Assembly: GCA_902826455.1 (NCBI GenBank)
Contig: CADEEV010000001.1
Span: 234,983-298,982, forward strand
From: an uncultured Acidobacteriota bacterium
Lineage (GTDB): Bacteria; Acidobacteriota; Vicinamibacteria; Fen-336
Direction of reading: 5' to 3'
DNA length: 64,000 nucleotides
Position numbers and translations under genes: made by a program. This document shows positions 18,742-27,739 of this stretch, in pieces. The first letter of the stretch is position 1, and every line of letters starts with the position of its first letter. Under the pieces are notes generated by a model. It was given only the letters and a program-made list of their open reading frames with translations, did no database searches and was not told where the DNA came from.

Positions 18742-19319
18742 AGGATCTCGACGACGACGAAGGCGCGGTGGGCGGCTTGAGCGCCGAAGAGACGCCGCCC
18801 GCCGGGCTGGAGGACCGCCTGGTCGAACGCCTGCGCCTCGAGGGCCGTCTCGGCGGCCGTGGCCGGCGCTGGACGTCGTCCGCGGTGGCCGCGGTCGTCG
18901 CGCTGCTGTGCGTGAGCGGCGGCTGGTTCCTGGGGAGGCGCGCACCGGCCGCGGCGCCGGCCCTCGACGCGCGTCCCCTCTATCTCCTTCTCTTGTACGA
19001 GGACGCCGGCTTCGAAACCGACGCCGCCCGCGAGGCGCAACGCGTCGCGGAGTACTCGCGGTGGGCCGGCCGCCTGGCGGAGTCGGGAGCTCTCGTCAGC
19101 GCGGAGAAGCTCAAGGACGAGGCGACGACGCTGCGCGCGAGCGTGCCGGATCGGCAGGACGTGGTGTCGTCCGAGATGCCGGGTGGGCGGCTCGCCGGCT
19201 TCTTCCTGGTGCGGGCCGCCTCGGACGGCGAGGCCCGACGGATCGCCCGCGAGTGTCCGCATCTCGGCCACGGTGGGCGCGTGGTGGTCCGGCCCGTCGA
19301 GGACACGTCCCGCGGCTGA
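18738..19319 (+). CDS. Membrane-anchored YCII-domain protein, possible anti-sigma factor
   Basis: 193 residues: a ~45-residue cytoplasmic N-terminus (ETPPAGLEDRLVERLRLEGRL), one transmembrane helix (~47-65, SSAVAAVVALLCVSGGWFL), and a periplasmic YCII domain closely similar to the upstream secreted protein (YSRWAGRLAESGALVSAEKL, ECPHLGHGGRVVVRPVED). Position and topology match an anti-sigma factor, with YCII as the outside sensor; that role is inference, as no zinc-finger anti-sigma motif is present. ATG overlaps the sigma stop (ATGA) and has GGAGGAT upstream. Confidence 0.82.
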   Translation: MKDLDDDEGAVGGLSAEETPPAGLEDRLVERLRLEGRLGGRGRRWTSSAVAAVVALLCVSGGWFLGRRAPAAAPALDARPLYLLLLYEDAGFETDAAREAQRVAEYSRWAGRLAESGALVSAEKLKDEATTLRASVPDRQDVVSSEMPGGRLAGFFLVRAASDGEARRIARECPHLGHGGRVVVRPVEDTSRG

Positions 19320-19330
19320 CGCTGCTGGCG

Positions 19331-21274
19331 CTAGGAGCGGGGCGCGTCGGGCTCGAGCCCCAGGGCTCGCTGCACCGCCTGGAAGCGCGGCTCGCCGCGC
19401 AGCCCGTCGAGGTCGGGGTCGGCCGCCACCGTGACGAGGAGGTAGCGCCAGTGCTCGCGCCGCGCCTGCTCGAGATCGGCCAGGGCCCCCTCCCTGTCGC
19501 CGAGGTAGGCGTAGTAGCCGGCCGCGAACGACGGCACGGGGCCCTTCGCCCGCTGCCGGAACGTGAGCACCTCGCGAGCGAACGCGCGGAACGCGGCTTC
19601 CCCGCCCGGCGCCAGGACGCGCTCGACGTCCTCGGCGGTGCGCCCGCCGAGCCGCAGCGCCGTGCGGGCCTCGGCGACGGCGTTCGGCCAGTCTCGCGCC
19701 GCGGCAAAGGCTACGGACGCGTAGGCATGGGGCGCCGGCGCTTCGGGGGCGAGCTCGGCCGTCCGTTGGAACGCCCGGGCGGCTTCGGCGTAACGGCGCG
19801 CGAAGTAGGAATACCACCCCACGTCCTCGTTGACCGCCCGCGACAGCGGATCGAGGGCCTGCGCCCGCTTGACCGACGCCACGGCGTCGCTGCAGCGGCC
19901 CACCGCACACAGGTAGTCGGCGTAGTAGTGATGCGCGATCGCGAGGCCCGGGTTCAGCCCGAGCGCCCGGTCGAACGCCTGGCGTCCGCCTTCGAGGTCC
20001 CATTCGTAGTACGCCTTCGCGATACCCAGCCAGACCCACGCCTCGGCCTGGGAGTCGTCGAGGGCCACGGCGCGCTCGGCCGCCCGCTTCGCTTTCGGAT
20101 AGGCCTCGGCCGCCGGCACGAGCATCTGATCGCCCAGCGACACCCAGGCTTCCGCGAGCGAGGCGTGAGCGACGGCGTAGTCGGGAGCCAGCGCCGTGGC
20201 CTGCTCGAACTCGGCGATGGCGCGGCGCAGCGACGCTTCCCGGCCCTCGCCGAGGTGATACCGGCCCTTGAGCCAGGCGTCGTAGGCGAGCGGGTTCGTC
20301 GCCGCCGCCTTCGCGGCGACGCCCGGGCCGCTCGCGAGGAGCCGGTCCACGAGCTCCATGGCGATGCGTCCGGCCGTGCGACTCTCGAGGTCGAGAGCCT
20401 GGGCCTCGGGCCCGTCGTAGCTCTGGGCCCACAGGTGGGTCTGGTCGCTCGCCTGGATGAGCTGCGCCGTGACGCGCACCGTCCCGTCGCCGTGACGCAC
20501 GCTGCCCTCGACGACGTAGTCGACGCCGAGCTCGCGGGCGATCTCGTCGACGCCGCGCGCCGTCCCCTTGTACTTCATGGCCGAGGTACGGGCGATCACG
20601 CCCAGGCGTGACGGAGCCACGCGAGCCACCTGGGTGATGAGCTCCTCGGTCAAGCCGTCGCTCAGGTACTCGCGGCCGGCGTCGCCCGACAGGTTCTCGA
20701 AGGGCAGGATCGCGATCATGACCTTCTGCGGAACCGCCGTCGACATAGCGGGCGGGCGGGCCGGGTACGAGCGGGCGAGCCAGGCGCCGCCCGCCAGGAT
20801 CACGACCGCCAGCGCGACGAGCGCCGGGAGGGGGCGGCGTGGCGTAGCCGCGGCTCGCGAATCGGCGACGAGGCCCGGCGTCGACAATGCCTCGGGTGCG
20901 AACAGGGTCTCGACCGGCGCGACGAAACGGTAGCCGCGCCGGGGCAGCGTCTCGACGAAGCGCGGCGAGTCGGCGCTATCTCCCAAGGCGCTCCGGATCT
21001 GTCGGATGCAGAAGTTCAGTCCCTGCTCGAAGTCGACGAACGTCTCGTTGCCCCAGACCTCGCTCTGGATCTCGTCCCTCGTCGCGAGGGCGCCGCCGCG
21101 GAGCGCGAGCAGGGCCAGCACCCGAGCCGGTTGTTGCTGCAGCTTGACGAGCACGCCGGCCTTGCGCAGCTCGAGCGTCGTGAGGTCGAGCTCGAACACG
21201 CCGAAGCGGAGGGCGCGCGGCCGCTCGGAAGGCATCGGTTCGAAGGACGGGCTGAGCGCAGGCGCCTGGGACAT
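19331..21274 (-). CDS. Winged-helix / TolB-like / TPR transmembrane regulator (CadC-like)
   Basis: About 647 residues. OmpR/PhoB-type winged helix at ~20-115 (FGVFELDLTTLELRKAG ... VETLPRRGYRFVAPV), one membrane helix near 150-165, a periplasmic TolB-like N-domain (IAILPFENLSGDAGREYLSDGLTEELI), then at least five TPRs. This architecture is common in Acidobacteriota and resembles CadC: a membrane-bound regulator with an outside sensor. The start is uncertain: ATGs at 21274, 21304 and 21337 all lack a ribosome site; 21274 was chosen because residues before it look non-coding. Divergent from the second TonB receptor, a plausible target. Confidence 0.85.
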   Translation of the reverse strand: MSQAPALSPSFEPMPSERPRALRFGVFELDLTTLELRKAGVLVKLQQQPARVLALLALRGGALATRDEIQSEVWGNETFVDFEQGLNFCIRQIRSALGDSADSPRFVETLPRRGYRFVAPVETLFAPEALSTPGLVADSRAAATPRRPLPALVALAVVILAGGAWLARSYPARPPAMSTAVPQKVMIAILPFENLSGDAGREYLSDGLTEELITQVARVAPSRLGVIARTSAMKYKGTARGVDEIARELGVDYVVEGSVRHGDGTVRVTAQLIQASDQTHLWAQSYDGPEAQALDLESRTAGRIAMELVDRLLASGPGVAAKAAATNPLAYDAWLKGRYHLGEGREASLRRAIAEFEQATALAPDYAVAHASLAEAWVSLGDQMLVPAAEAYPKAKRAAERAVALDDSQAEAWVWLGIAKAYYEWDLEGGRQAFDRALGLNPGLAIAHHYYADYLCAVGRCSDAVASVKRAQALDPLSRAVNEDVGWYSYFARRYAEAARAFQRTAELAPEAPAPHAYASVAFAAARDWPNAVAEARTALRLGGRTAEDVERVLAPGGEAAFRAFAREVLTFRQRAKGPVPSFAAGYYAYLGDREGALADLEQARREHWRYLLVTVAADPDLDGLRGEPRFQAVQRALGLEPDAPRS

Positions 21275-21574
21275 GGAGGACTCTCGAGAGTGAGGACGAG
21301 CCATCGTACGCGAACGTTCCCGCCTGTCCAGCGTCATTTTCGGCGGCGGAGGCGCAAAACAATGTGCCCGCGCCCCGATTCAGGACGATGAAGTCGATGG
21401 GCTCCGACGCCCCGCGACGCTCGGCCTCATGAGGCGTCGCAACCCGTGGGCCAGCAGTGTCTTGCGGCCTCACCCGAAACTCCGGTCGAGCGCAGCATCG
21501 ACCCATGGTCTCGTCCTCCGCGAGCGCTCACATTGCCGCGAACGAACGCGCGGTGCCGCGCGGTCAGGAGAACC
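21275..21574. other. 300-bp divergent intergenic region
   Basis: Lies between the winged-helix regulator and the TonB receptor. Two perfect palindromes are visible: CTCTCGAGAG (21281-21290) and GCCTCATGAGGC (21424-21435). The second is a candidate operator for a dimeric regulator. No clear -35/-10 pair was found; AGGAG at 21566-21570 belongs to the receptor gene. Confidence 0.45.
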
Positions 21575-24427
21575 ATGACGATGAACCGATTGCGCTCGAG
21601 CTTGCTGCTGTTCCTTCTGGTCTTCGCGTCGGCGCTCCCGGTCCGGGCGCAGTCGGACGCCGGAAGCCTCGACGGGCGGGTGTCCGACGAGACGAAGGCC
21701 GCCGTTCCGGGCGCGTCGATCACCGTGAAGAACGCCGCCACGGGCCTCTCGCGCACCACCACCTCGAGCGCTGCCGGAACCTTCCGCTTCGGCTCCCTGC
21801 CGCCGGGCGAGTACGAGGTGAGCGCCGAGCTGACCGGGTTCGCGAGGCAGCTGCGGCGCGTCGTGGTCCAGGTGTCCTCGACGGCGTCGGTGGACTTCGC
21901 CATGTCGGTCTCCACCCAGTCCGAGACGATCACCGTGACCGGCGAGACGCCCCTCGTCTCGACGACCACCTCGGACGTGGGCCAGGTCATCACCCAGAAG
22001 CTGCTCGAGAACATCCCGCTGAACGGCCGCAAGTTCCAGGACCTCTCGCTCCTCGTGCCGGGCACCCGCCAGGCCAACTACTACGACCCCACGAAGACCG
22101 AGGTGGGCGGTGTCAGCTTCGGAGCCGGCGGCGGCCGCTCGGTGATCATCAACGTCGACGGCGGCGACAACAACGACGGTGTCGTGCGCGGCCTGCTGCA
22201 GCAGTTCAGCAACGACGCGATCCAGGAATACAAGGTGACGACGAACCGCTACAGCGCCGAGTACGGGCGCTCGGTGGGCGGCGTCGTCAACGTGATCACC
22301 AAGAGCGGGACCAACGATCTCCACGGCAGCGCGTTCCTGTTCGCCCGCGACCAGCGTCTCAACGCGCGCACGTTCTTCGAGGAGCAGGCGGGCGCCGAGA
22401 AGCCGGACTTCGACCAGCAGCAGTTCGGCGGCACGATCGGTGGACCCCTCTCGAAGGACAAGGCGCACTTCTTCCTGTCGTACGAGCGCAACCGGCGCAA
22501 CGAGTCGGTGCAGGTCGTGACGAACGGCGCGCTGCCCGACGAGGAGGGCGCCCGGGCGAAGCCGTTCCGGAACCACCTGTTCACCGGCAAGCTCGACTTC
22601 CAGCTCGGGGCCAGCAACACCGCCTACGTGCGCTACTCTCTCGAGGACCAGAAGCGCGAGAACGACTTCGTGGGCGGCAACGTCCTCGAGTCGAGCGGCG
22701 CGCTCAACACCAACAAGATCCACTCGGCCGTCCTCAAGAACACCACGGTGCTGGGTTCGAGCCGGCTCAACGAGCTCACCGTCCTGTTCCAGCACTTCGA
22801 GAACAACATCACGGCCAACGACAACACGAACCCGGGCCTCGTCACGCCCGATTTCACCTCCGGCGCGAGCCTCAACACGCCGCAACAGACGATCCAACGA
22901 CGCCTGCAGGTGCGCGACGACTTCTCGTTCCGGAAGACGGGCCTCGCGGGAGACCACGACTTCAAGATCGGGGCCGAGGTGCTCGCCTCCCACTACGGCG
23001 GCTTCTTCATCCCCACCCTGTACGGCGCGTTCTACTTCAACAACCAGAAGCCCGGCGGTCTCGCCGCCTACATGAACGGCATCGCCGACACGTTCACGGG
23101 CTCGGCCGGGACGAACGAGGCGGACGACGACTGGACGTACCTCGCGGGCTACATCCAGGACGACTGGAAGCCCACGGCCCGGCTCACCCTGAACCTGGGC
23201 GTGCGCTACGAGGTGCAGTCCGGCCCGTACAACAACGACTTCGCGCCCGTGGGGAAGATCGCGCTGGGGGCGGCCGGCTTCCCGTCGCAGAACGTCAGCG
23301 ATCACGACAACGTGGGTCCGCGCGTGGGCTTCGCCTATGACGCCACCGGTCGCGGCACGGTCGTGATCCGCGGCGGCTGGGGCAAGTACTACGACGAGAT
23401 CTTCCAGAACGTCACCGTGTACGAGAAGTGGAGCGATCCGAAGACGCCGCTGAACTTCGTCACCCTCTCTCCCGCCTCCTTCACGCCCGCGTTCTACGCG
23501 GCCAACAGTGCCTCGATCCGCGAGAGCTTCCTCGACCCGACCTTCACCGGTCAGCTCACCCGCATCACGGCCCCCGACCTCGTGCAGCCCTCGGCGCAGC
23601 ACTTCAACCTCGGGCTGTCGTTCCAGCCCGCAAAGGGCCTCGCCTTCGACCTCGACTACGTCCACGCGACCGGCAAGGACGAGATCCACCGCTGGCAGAT
23701 CAACACGGCGCAGAACGTGAACACGCGGATCTCACCGGCGGGCGTGTTCGCGCCGCAGCTCGGGCCGATCCGCATCGAGGGCAACCGCGGCCACTCCAAG
23801 TTCGACGGCGTCTACGCGGCGGGGAAGTACCGGACCGCGCGGGCCCAGATCCTCGCGACCTACGCGTGGAGTGTCGGGAAGAACCTCGCCGACTCGTTCT
23901 CATCCCGACCCGACGACGCGACCAACGCCGACTGGGAGAAGGACTTCGGCTATGCCCCCGACGACGTGCGGCACCGTGCGACGGCCGCGGCGGTCATCGA
24001 GCTGCCGGGCCGCTTCCAGGTGTCGAGCTCGTTCCAGTGGAACAGCGCTCGCCCCTACAGCGCCCGGACCAACGCCAACGCGACGATCCTGACACGGGCC
24101 ATCGATCCGGCCACGGGCGCCTCCTTCGCGCGCAATTCGTTCCGCGAATACAACCCGCTCCGGAACCCGGCCTTCGCGGCGTTCGACGGCAGGGACGGGC
24201 GCTACCTGTCCCTGGACGCCCGGTTCTCCAAGATGTTCGCCCTCGGCAAGAGCCGCGAGCTCGAGCTGCTGTTCGAGGTCTTCAACCTGACGAACGCGGT
24301 GAACTTCCTGACCGACAACGGCCAGGGCCTGAACGACATCTACACCGCGAGCAACTTCGGCATCCCGACCCAGGTCGTGCCGAACAGCCAGCGTCAGGCC
24401 GAGTTCGGCCTGCGCTTCAGGTTCTAG
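21575..24427 (+). CDS. TonB-dependent receptor, Oar-like, with carboxypeptidase-regulatory-like domain
   Basis: 950 residues. Signal peptide (~1-26, SALPVRAQ), carboxypeptidase-regulatory-like domain (SLDGRVSDETKAAVPGASITV, GSLPPGEYEVSAEL), plug (NIPLNGRKFQDLSLLVPG, RYSAEYGRSVGGVVNVITKSG), then an outer-membrane barrel ending FGLRFRF. It is a different subtype from the receptor at 14176 and not a recent duplicate: the NIPLNGR plug motif is absent from that one. ATG at 21575 is four bases after AGGAG; a second ATG two codons later is possible. The winged-helix regulator is divergent. Confidence 0.92.
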   Translation: MTMNRLRSSLLLFLLVFASALPVRAQSDAGSLDGRVSDETKAAVPGASITVKNAATGLSRTTTSSAAGTFRFGSLPPGEYEVSAELTGFARQLRRVVVQVSSTASVDFAMSVSTQSETITVTGETPLVSTTTSDVGQVITQKLLENIPLNGRKFQDLSLLVPGTRQANYYDPTKTEVGGVSFGAGGGRSVIINVDGGDNNDGVVRGLLQQFSNDAIQEYKVTTNRYSAEYGRSVGGVVNVITKSGTNDLHGSAFLFARDQRLNARTFFEEQAGAEKPDFDQQQFGGTIGGPLSKDKAHFFLSYERNRRNESVQVVTNGALPDEEGARAKPFRNHLFTGKLDFQLGASNTAYVRYSLEDQKRENDFVGGNVLESSGALNTNKIHSAVLKNTTVLGSSRLNELTVLFQHFENNITANDNTNPGLVTPDFTSGASLNTPQQTIQRRLQVRDDFSFRKTGLAGDHDFKIGAEVLASHYGGFFIPTLYGAFYFNNQKPGGLAAYMNGIADTFTGSAGTNEADDDWTYLAGYIQDDWKPTARLTLNLGVRYEVQSGPYNNDFAPVGKIALGAAGFPSQNVSDHDNVGPRVGFAYDATGRGTVVIRGGWGKYYDEIFQNVTVYEKWSDPKTPLNFVTLSPASFTPAFYAANSASIRESFLDPTFTGQLTRITAPDLVQPSAQHFNLGLSFQPAKGLAFDLDYVHATGKDEIHRWQINTAQNVNTRISPAGVFAPQLGPIRIEGNRGHSKFDGVYAAGKYRTARAQILATYAWSVGKNLADSFSSRPDDATNADWEKDFGYAPDDVRHRATAAAVIELPGRFQVSSSFQWNSARPYSARTNANATILTRAIDPATGASFARNSFREYNPLRNPAFAAFDGRDGRYLSLDARFSKMFALGKSRELELLFEVFNLTNAVNFLTDNGQGLNDIYTASNFGIPTQVVPNSQRQAEFGLRFRF

Positions 24428-24830
24428 GGTCGGCCGGCGTTCGCGCCAGGGAGTGGATCGCCCCTCCCAGCAGGACGCCGGCCACGTTCGCGATCAGGTA
24501 GCCCGCGGTGCGCCAGGCCGGCAGCGGCGAGGCGGGGTCGAGGGCGACCGACAGGCCGAGGGCCCCGATGAGCGCCGCCAGCACGGAGGCGTGCCCCAGT
24601 GCCGCGCGCTTCGCGAGGCGCGCGCAGGTGTGGCCGCCCATCACCGCGAAGACGAAGCTGTAGACGAGGGTCACGACGTACCAGCCCAGCCCGGGCAGCG
24701 CCACGACGCCGCCCGTGGCCTGGGCCGGAAACGTCTGCGGCGCCACGCGACTCAGCACGGTGCTCGCGGCCATCCCGAGGAAGGCCATGAGCAGGTAGCT
24801 CGTGACGACCGCCGCGAGGCTGCGGAGCAG
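24417..24830 (-). CDS. Small four-helix membrane protein, unknown
   Basis: About 137 residues, nearly all hydrophobic with roughly four membrane helices (e.g. GLGWYVVTLVYSFVFAVMGG, ASVLAALIGALGLSVAL, AGYLIANVAGVLLGGAI). I do not recognise the family. A CTG at 24830 has GGAGG eight bases upstream and restores a complete first helix (SLLRSLAAVVTSYLLMAFLGM); the first ATG is at 24788 and would cut that helix. It follows the DUF885 gene on the same strand and overlaps the end of the convergent TonB receptor gene by 11 bases. Confidence 0.68.
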   Translation of the reverse strand: MLRSLAAVVTSYLLMAFLGMAASTVLSRVAPQTFPAQATGGVVALPGLGWYVVTLVYSFVFAVMGGHTCARLAKRAALGHASVLAALIGALGLSVALDPASPLPAWRTAGYLIANVAGVLLGGAIHSLARTPADPRT

Positions 24831-24831
24831 G

Positions 24832-26619
24832 CTAGCGGCCTCCGGCCGGCCGCGCGCGCTCGGCGGGCACGAACGTCGTCTTCACGGCGCTCGCGATCAT
24901 GGCCGGCGGCAGCAGGCCCTGGGCCAGAAGGAAGTCGTGGTAGCGCTGGCGGTCGAAGCCCTTGCCGAGGGCCATCTCCGTCTCCGCCTTGAGCTGCATC
25001 CAGCGCAGGTAGCCATAGTAGTAGGACGTCGCCTGGCCCGGCGCCCGGAACGTGTAGCGCTCGACCTCCTGTTTCGCCATGGGGTCCGAGACCACGACCT
25101 CGTCGCGCAGGAACGCCGTGGCGGCCTCGGGCGTGATGCGGCCGGCCTGCAGGTCGGGGTCGAGGAAGGCGCGGGCGGCGCGCAGCAGCCGATGCTGCAG
25201 GGCGATGAGCTGGCCGTCGAGGGGCTCGTAGGGCTTCGTCTCGGCTTCCGCGTAGAGCGCCCAGCCCTCGATGTTGACGCTGTTGGCCGCGAAGATCGCG
25301 CGGGCGGTCGAGACGCCCTTCTCGATGATCGCCGCGAACTGCAGCTCGTGGCCCGGACGACCCTCGTGCACCGTGAGGGTCCACGACGCCGCGTCGTACG
25401 TGAAGTCGTCGAAGCCCTTGATCTCCGTCTTGCCGTCGGGTCCGACCGTCGGGACGCGCAGCGGCAGCACGAACTCGCCCGACTCGCCGGTGTTGCCGAC
25501 GAGGCGCGGCGGACGCATGTTGGGGGCAGGGACCGCGGCGCTCTCCGCGGCGCTCGCGAGGCGGATGCGCGCGGGCCGGGTCGGCAGGGTCACGATCTTC
25601 TCGCGGCGGATGATGTCCTCGAGCTCGCGCATGCGCTTCTGGTAGAGGGGCAGGATCGCGTCGCCCACGATCTGCTCCTTCTTGAGCTCGCGGATCACGT
25701 CGCGGTAGTCCGACGACGCGTAGCCCTTCTCCTTGGCGACGAGAGGGGCGAGGGTGCGCATCTCGTTGCGGATCTCCATGAAGCCGACGCGCGCCCGGTC
25801 GGCGAGCTGGTCGGGCGGCACGTCGACGCCGAACTGGCGCAGGGAGAACGCGTACAGCTCGGGGGCGAGTCGGTAGTCGGCGCGGCAGCGCGGCAGGATC
25901 TCGGCCTTGACGAACGTCGCGTAGCCGTCGAGCTGCTTCGAAAGCGCCGCGTGGGCGTCCTTGTAGCCCGCGATCTTGAACTTCTCGAAGAGCTCCGCGA
26001 TGCCGTCGACGTAGCTCTTCTGGTTCTCGAGGTTCCGCTCGACTTCGCCCCGGAACGGGCCGGTGAGCCCCGGCTTCGCCAGGGTCTCGCGCATGCGGTC
26101 CTGGGCCAGGGTCGCGAGGGGCGTGAAACCGGGCTCGAGGCCCGCGTACTTGCGCAGCCGGACCAGGGCCTTCGCCCGGCGCTCCGCCGGCACCTGGTCG
26201 TCGAGGAGCCCGCGCAGGCCCTGGAAGATCGTGAGGGGCACGTCGAAGTAGGCGACCTCGAGGCGGAGGCTCAGGTCCTGTCCCTCGATCGTGTCCTTCA
26301 CCGACTGGATCAGGATCTGGAGATCCTGCTTGACATCGGGATCCGTCTCGGCCGCGAGGCGCTTCTCGAGCTCAGCCTGCACGCCGACGGCGGAGGCGCG
26401 CACGCGTTCGGCGAGCTGCGGCTTCAGGTCGAGGATGTCGCCGTCGTAGCCGTCGAGCCCGGCACGGGCGGCGGACTCGGGTGCGAAGCGCGCGCTCTGC
26501 TCGAGCACGAGCTTCGCGTTGGTGTCGCTCTTGGCGATCCAGGCCGGGGCTGCGGCTCGGGCCGCGCCCGCGAAGCCCACGGCAGCGCACAGGATGGCGA
26601 TCTTCAGGTTTCGGATCAT
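24832..26619 (-). CDS. DUF885 family secreted metallopeptidase-like protein
   Basis: 595 residues with signal peptide (~1-24, AGAARAAAP). DUF885 proteins are helical, exported, and carry an HExxH-like zinc site; here TVHEGRPGHELQF plus downstream NIEGWALYAE. The segment SYYYGYLRWMQLK and the C-terminal FDRQRYHDFLLAQGLLP are also typical. Probably a peptidase or dipeptide hydrolase, but no specific substrate can be assigned. The ATG at 26619 has AGGGGA five bases upstream; an upstream TTG lacks this. Confidence 0.85.
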   Translation of the reverse strand: MIRNLKIAILCAAVGFAGAARAAAPAWIAKSDTNAKLVLEQSARFAPESAARAGLDGYDGDILDLKPQLAERVRASAVGVQAELEKRLAAETDPDVKQDLQILIQSVKDTIEGQDLSLRLEVAYFDVPLTIFQGLRGLLDDQVPAERRAKALVRLRKYAGLEPGFTPLATLAQDRMRETLAKPGLTGPFRGEVERNLENQKSYVDGIAELFEKFKIAGYKDAHAALSKQLDGYATFVKAEILPRCRADYRLAPELYAFSLRQFGVDVPPDQLADRARVGFMEIRNEMRTLAPLVAKEKGYASSDYRDVIRELKKEQIVGDAILPLYQKRMRELEDIIRREKIVTLPTRPARIRLASAAESAAVPAPNMRPPRLVGNTGESGEFVLPLRVPTVGPDGKTEIKGFDDFTYDAASWTLTVHEGRPGHELQFAAIIEKGVSTARAIFAANSVNIEGWALYAEAETKPYEPLDGQLIALQHRLLRAARAFLDPDLQAGRITPEAATAFLRDEVVVSDPMAKQEVERYTFRAPGQATSYYYGYLRWMQLKAETEMALGKGFDRQRYHDFLLAQGLLPPAMIASAVKTTFVPAERARPAGGR

Positions 26620-26674
26620 CTCGGTCCCCTTCAAGTCGATGGATATCGGAGCCCGACTAGAATAGTCCCATCCG

Positions 26675-27739
26675 ATGCTCGACCGGCAAGCCTACGGCTG
26701 GAGCCCGGAGCTCCAGGCGGCCTTCGCACCCTACGAGGCCGAAGGCTTCAGCGCCGGGCGCGTCGCATCCGAGCACCAGCACATCTACACGTTGTTCACC
26801 GACGCCGGTGAGCGCCTGGCCCGCGTCACCGGCCGGCTGCGTCACGAGGCCGCCGGCCGCGCCGATTTCCCCGCCGTGGGGGACTGGGTTGTGGTGAGCC
26901 TGGGCGCAATCGACGACGAGAGCTCGACGATCCAGGCGATCCTGCCGCGCCGCAGCAAGTTCTCGCGCAAGGCCGCGGGCGACAAGGCCGACGAGCAGAT
27001 CGTCGCGGCCAACGTGGACACCGTGTTCCTGGTCATGGGCCTGGACGGCGACTGGAACCCGCGGCGGCTCGAGCGCTACCTCACCATGGCGTTCGAGAGC
27101 GGCGCCGCGCCGGTCGTCCTGCTCAGCAAGGCCGACCTGTGCGAGGACCCGGAGGCGCGCGTGCGGGAGGTCGAGGCCTTCGGCGCTCCGGTGCGGCTCG
27201 TGAGCGCCAGGACGGGCGCCGGGGTCGAGGGCCTTGGCGCCTGGTTCCTGCCGGGCCGCACGGTGGCGCTGCTCGGGTCGTCGGGTGTCGGCAAGTCGAC
27301 CTTGATCAACCACATGCTCGGCGAAGAACGCCTGCGCACCCGCGGCGTGCGCGAGTCGGACGATCGCGGCCGCCACACCACGACGAATCGGCAGCTCCTC
27401 CTGCTGCCGAGCGGCGCCCTCGTGATCGACACGCCCGGCATGCGCGAGCTGCAGCTCTGGGACGTCGGCGCCGGCGTCGTCGCGTCGTTCGATGACATCG
27501 CCTCGCTCGCCGCGAGCTGTCGCTTCACCGACTGCGGCCACGAGAAGGAGCCCGGCTGTGCCGTCGCGAAGGCCGTAACGGCGCGTGAGCTCGAGGCCGA
27601 CCGCCTCGCGAGCTGGCGCAAGCTCCAGAAGGAGCTGAAGCACGTGGCCGTGCTGCAGGATCAGCGCGCGCAGATCGAGGAGAAGAGGCGCTGGAAGGTG
27701 ATCCACAAGGCGCAGCGCAAGCACAAGCCCCGGCCCTGA
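26675..27739 (+). CDS. rsgA: Ribosome small-subunit-dependent GTPase RsgA
   Basis: 354 residues. Circularly permuted GTPase that checks late 30S ribosome assembly. OB-fold N-terminus, then G4 (LLSKADL), G5 (VSARTG), G1 (GSSGVGKSTL), G2 (HTTTNRQ), and G3 (DTPGMREL), then a zinc knuckle CRFTDCGHEKEPGC. The lysine/arginine-rich tail fits rRNA contact. No Shine-Dalgarno precedes the ATG; TAGAAT ends 11 bases before it. Confidence 0.95.
   Translation: MLDRQAYGWSPELQAAFAPYEAEGFSAGRVASEHQHIYTLFTDAGERLARVTGRLRHEAAGRADFPAVGDWVVVSLGAIDDESSTIQAILPRRSKFSRKAAGDKADEQIVAANVDTVFLVMGLDGDWNPRRLERYLTMAFESGAAPVVLLSKADLCEDPEARVREVEAFGAPVRLVSARTGAGVEGLGAWFLPGRTVALLGSSGVGKSTLINHMLGEERLRTRGVRESDDRGRHTTTNRQLLLLPSGALVIDTPGMRELQLWDVGAGVVASFDDIASLAASCRFTDCGHEKEPGCAVAKAVTARELEADRLASWRKLQKELKHVAVLQDQRAQIEEKRRWKVIHKAQRKHKPRP

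Noticed and set aside
21470..23689. 739-residue leftward frame opposite the second TonB receptor
   Set aside because: Composition typical of an antisense G+C-rich shadow; no ribosome site or motif.
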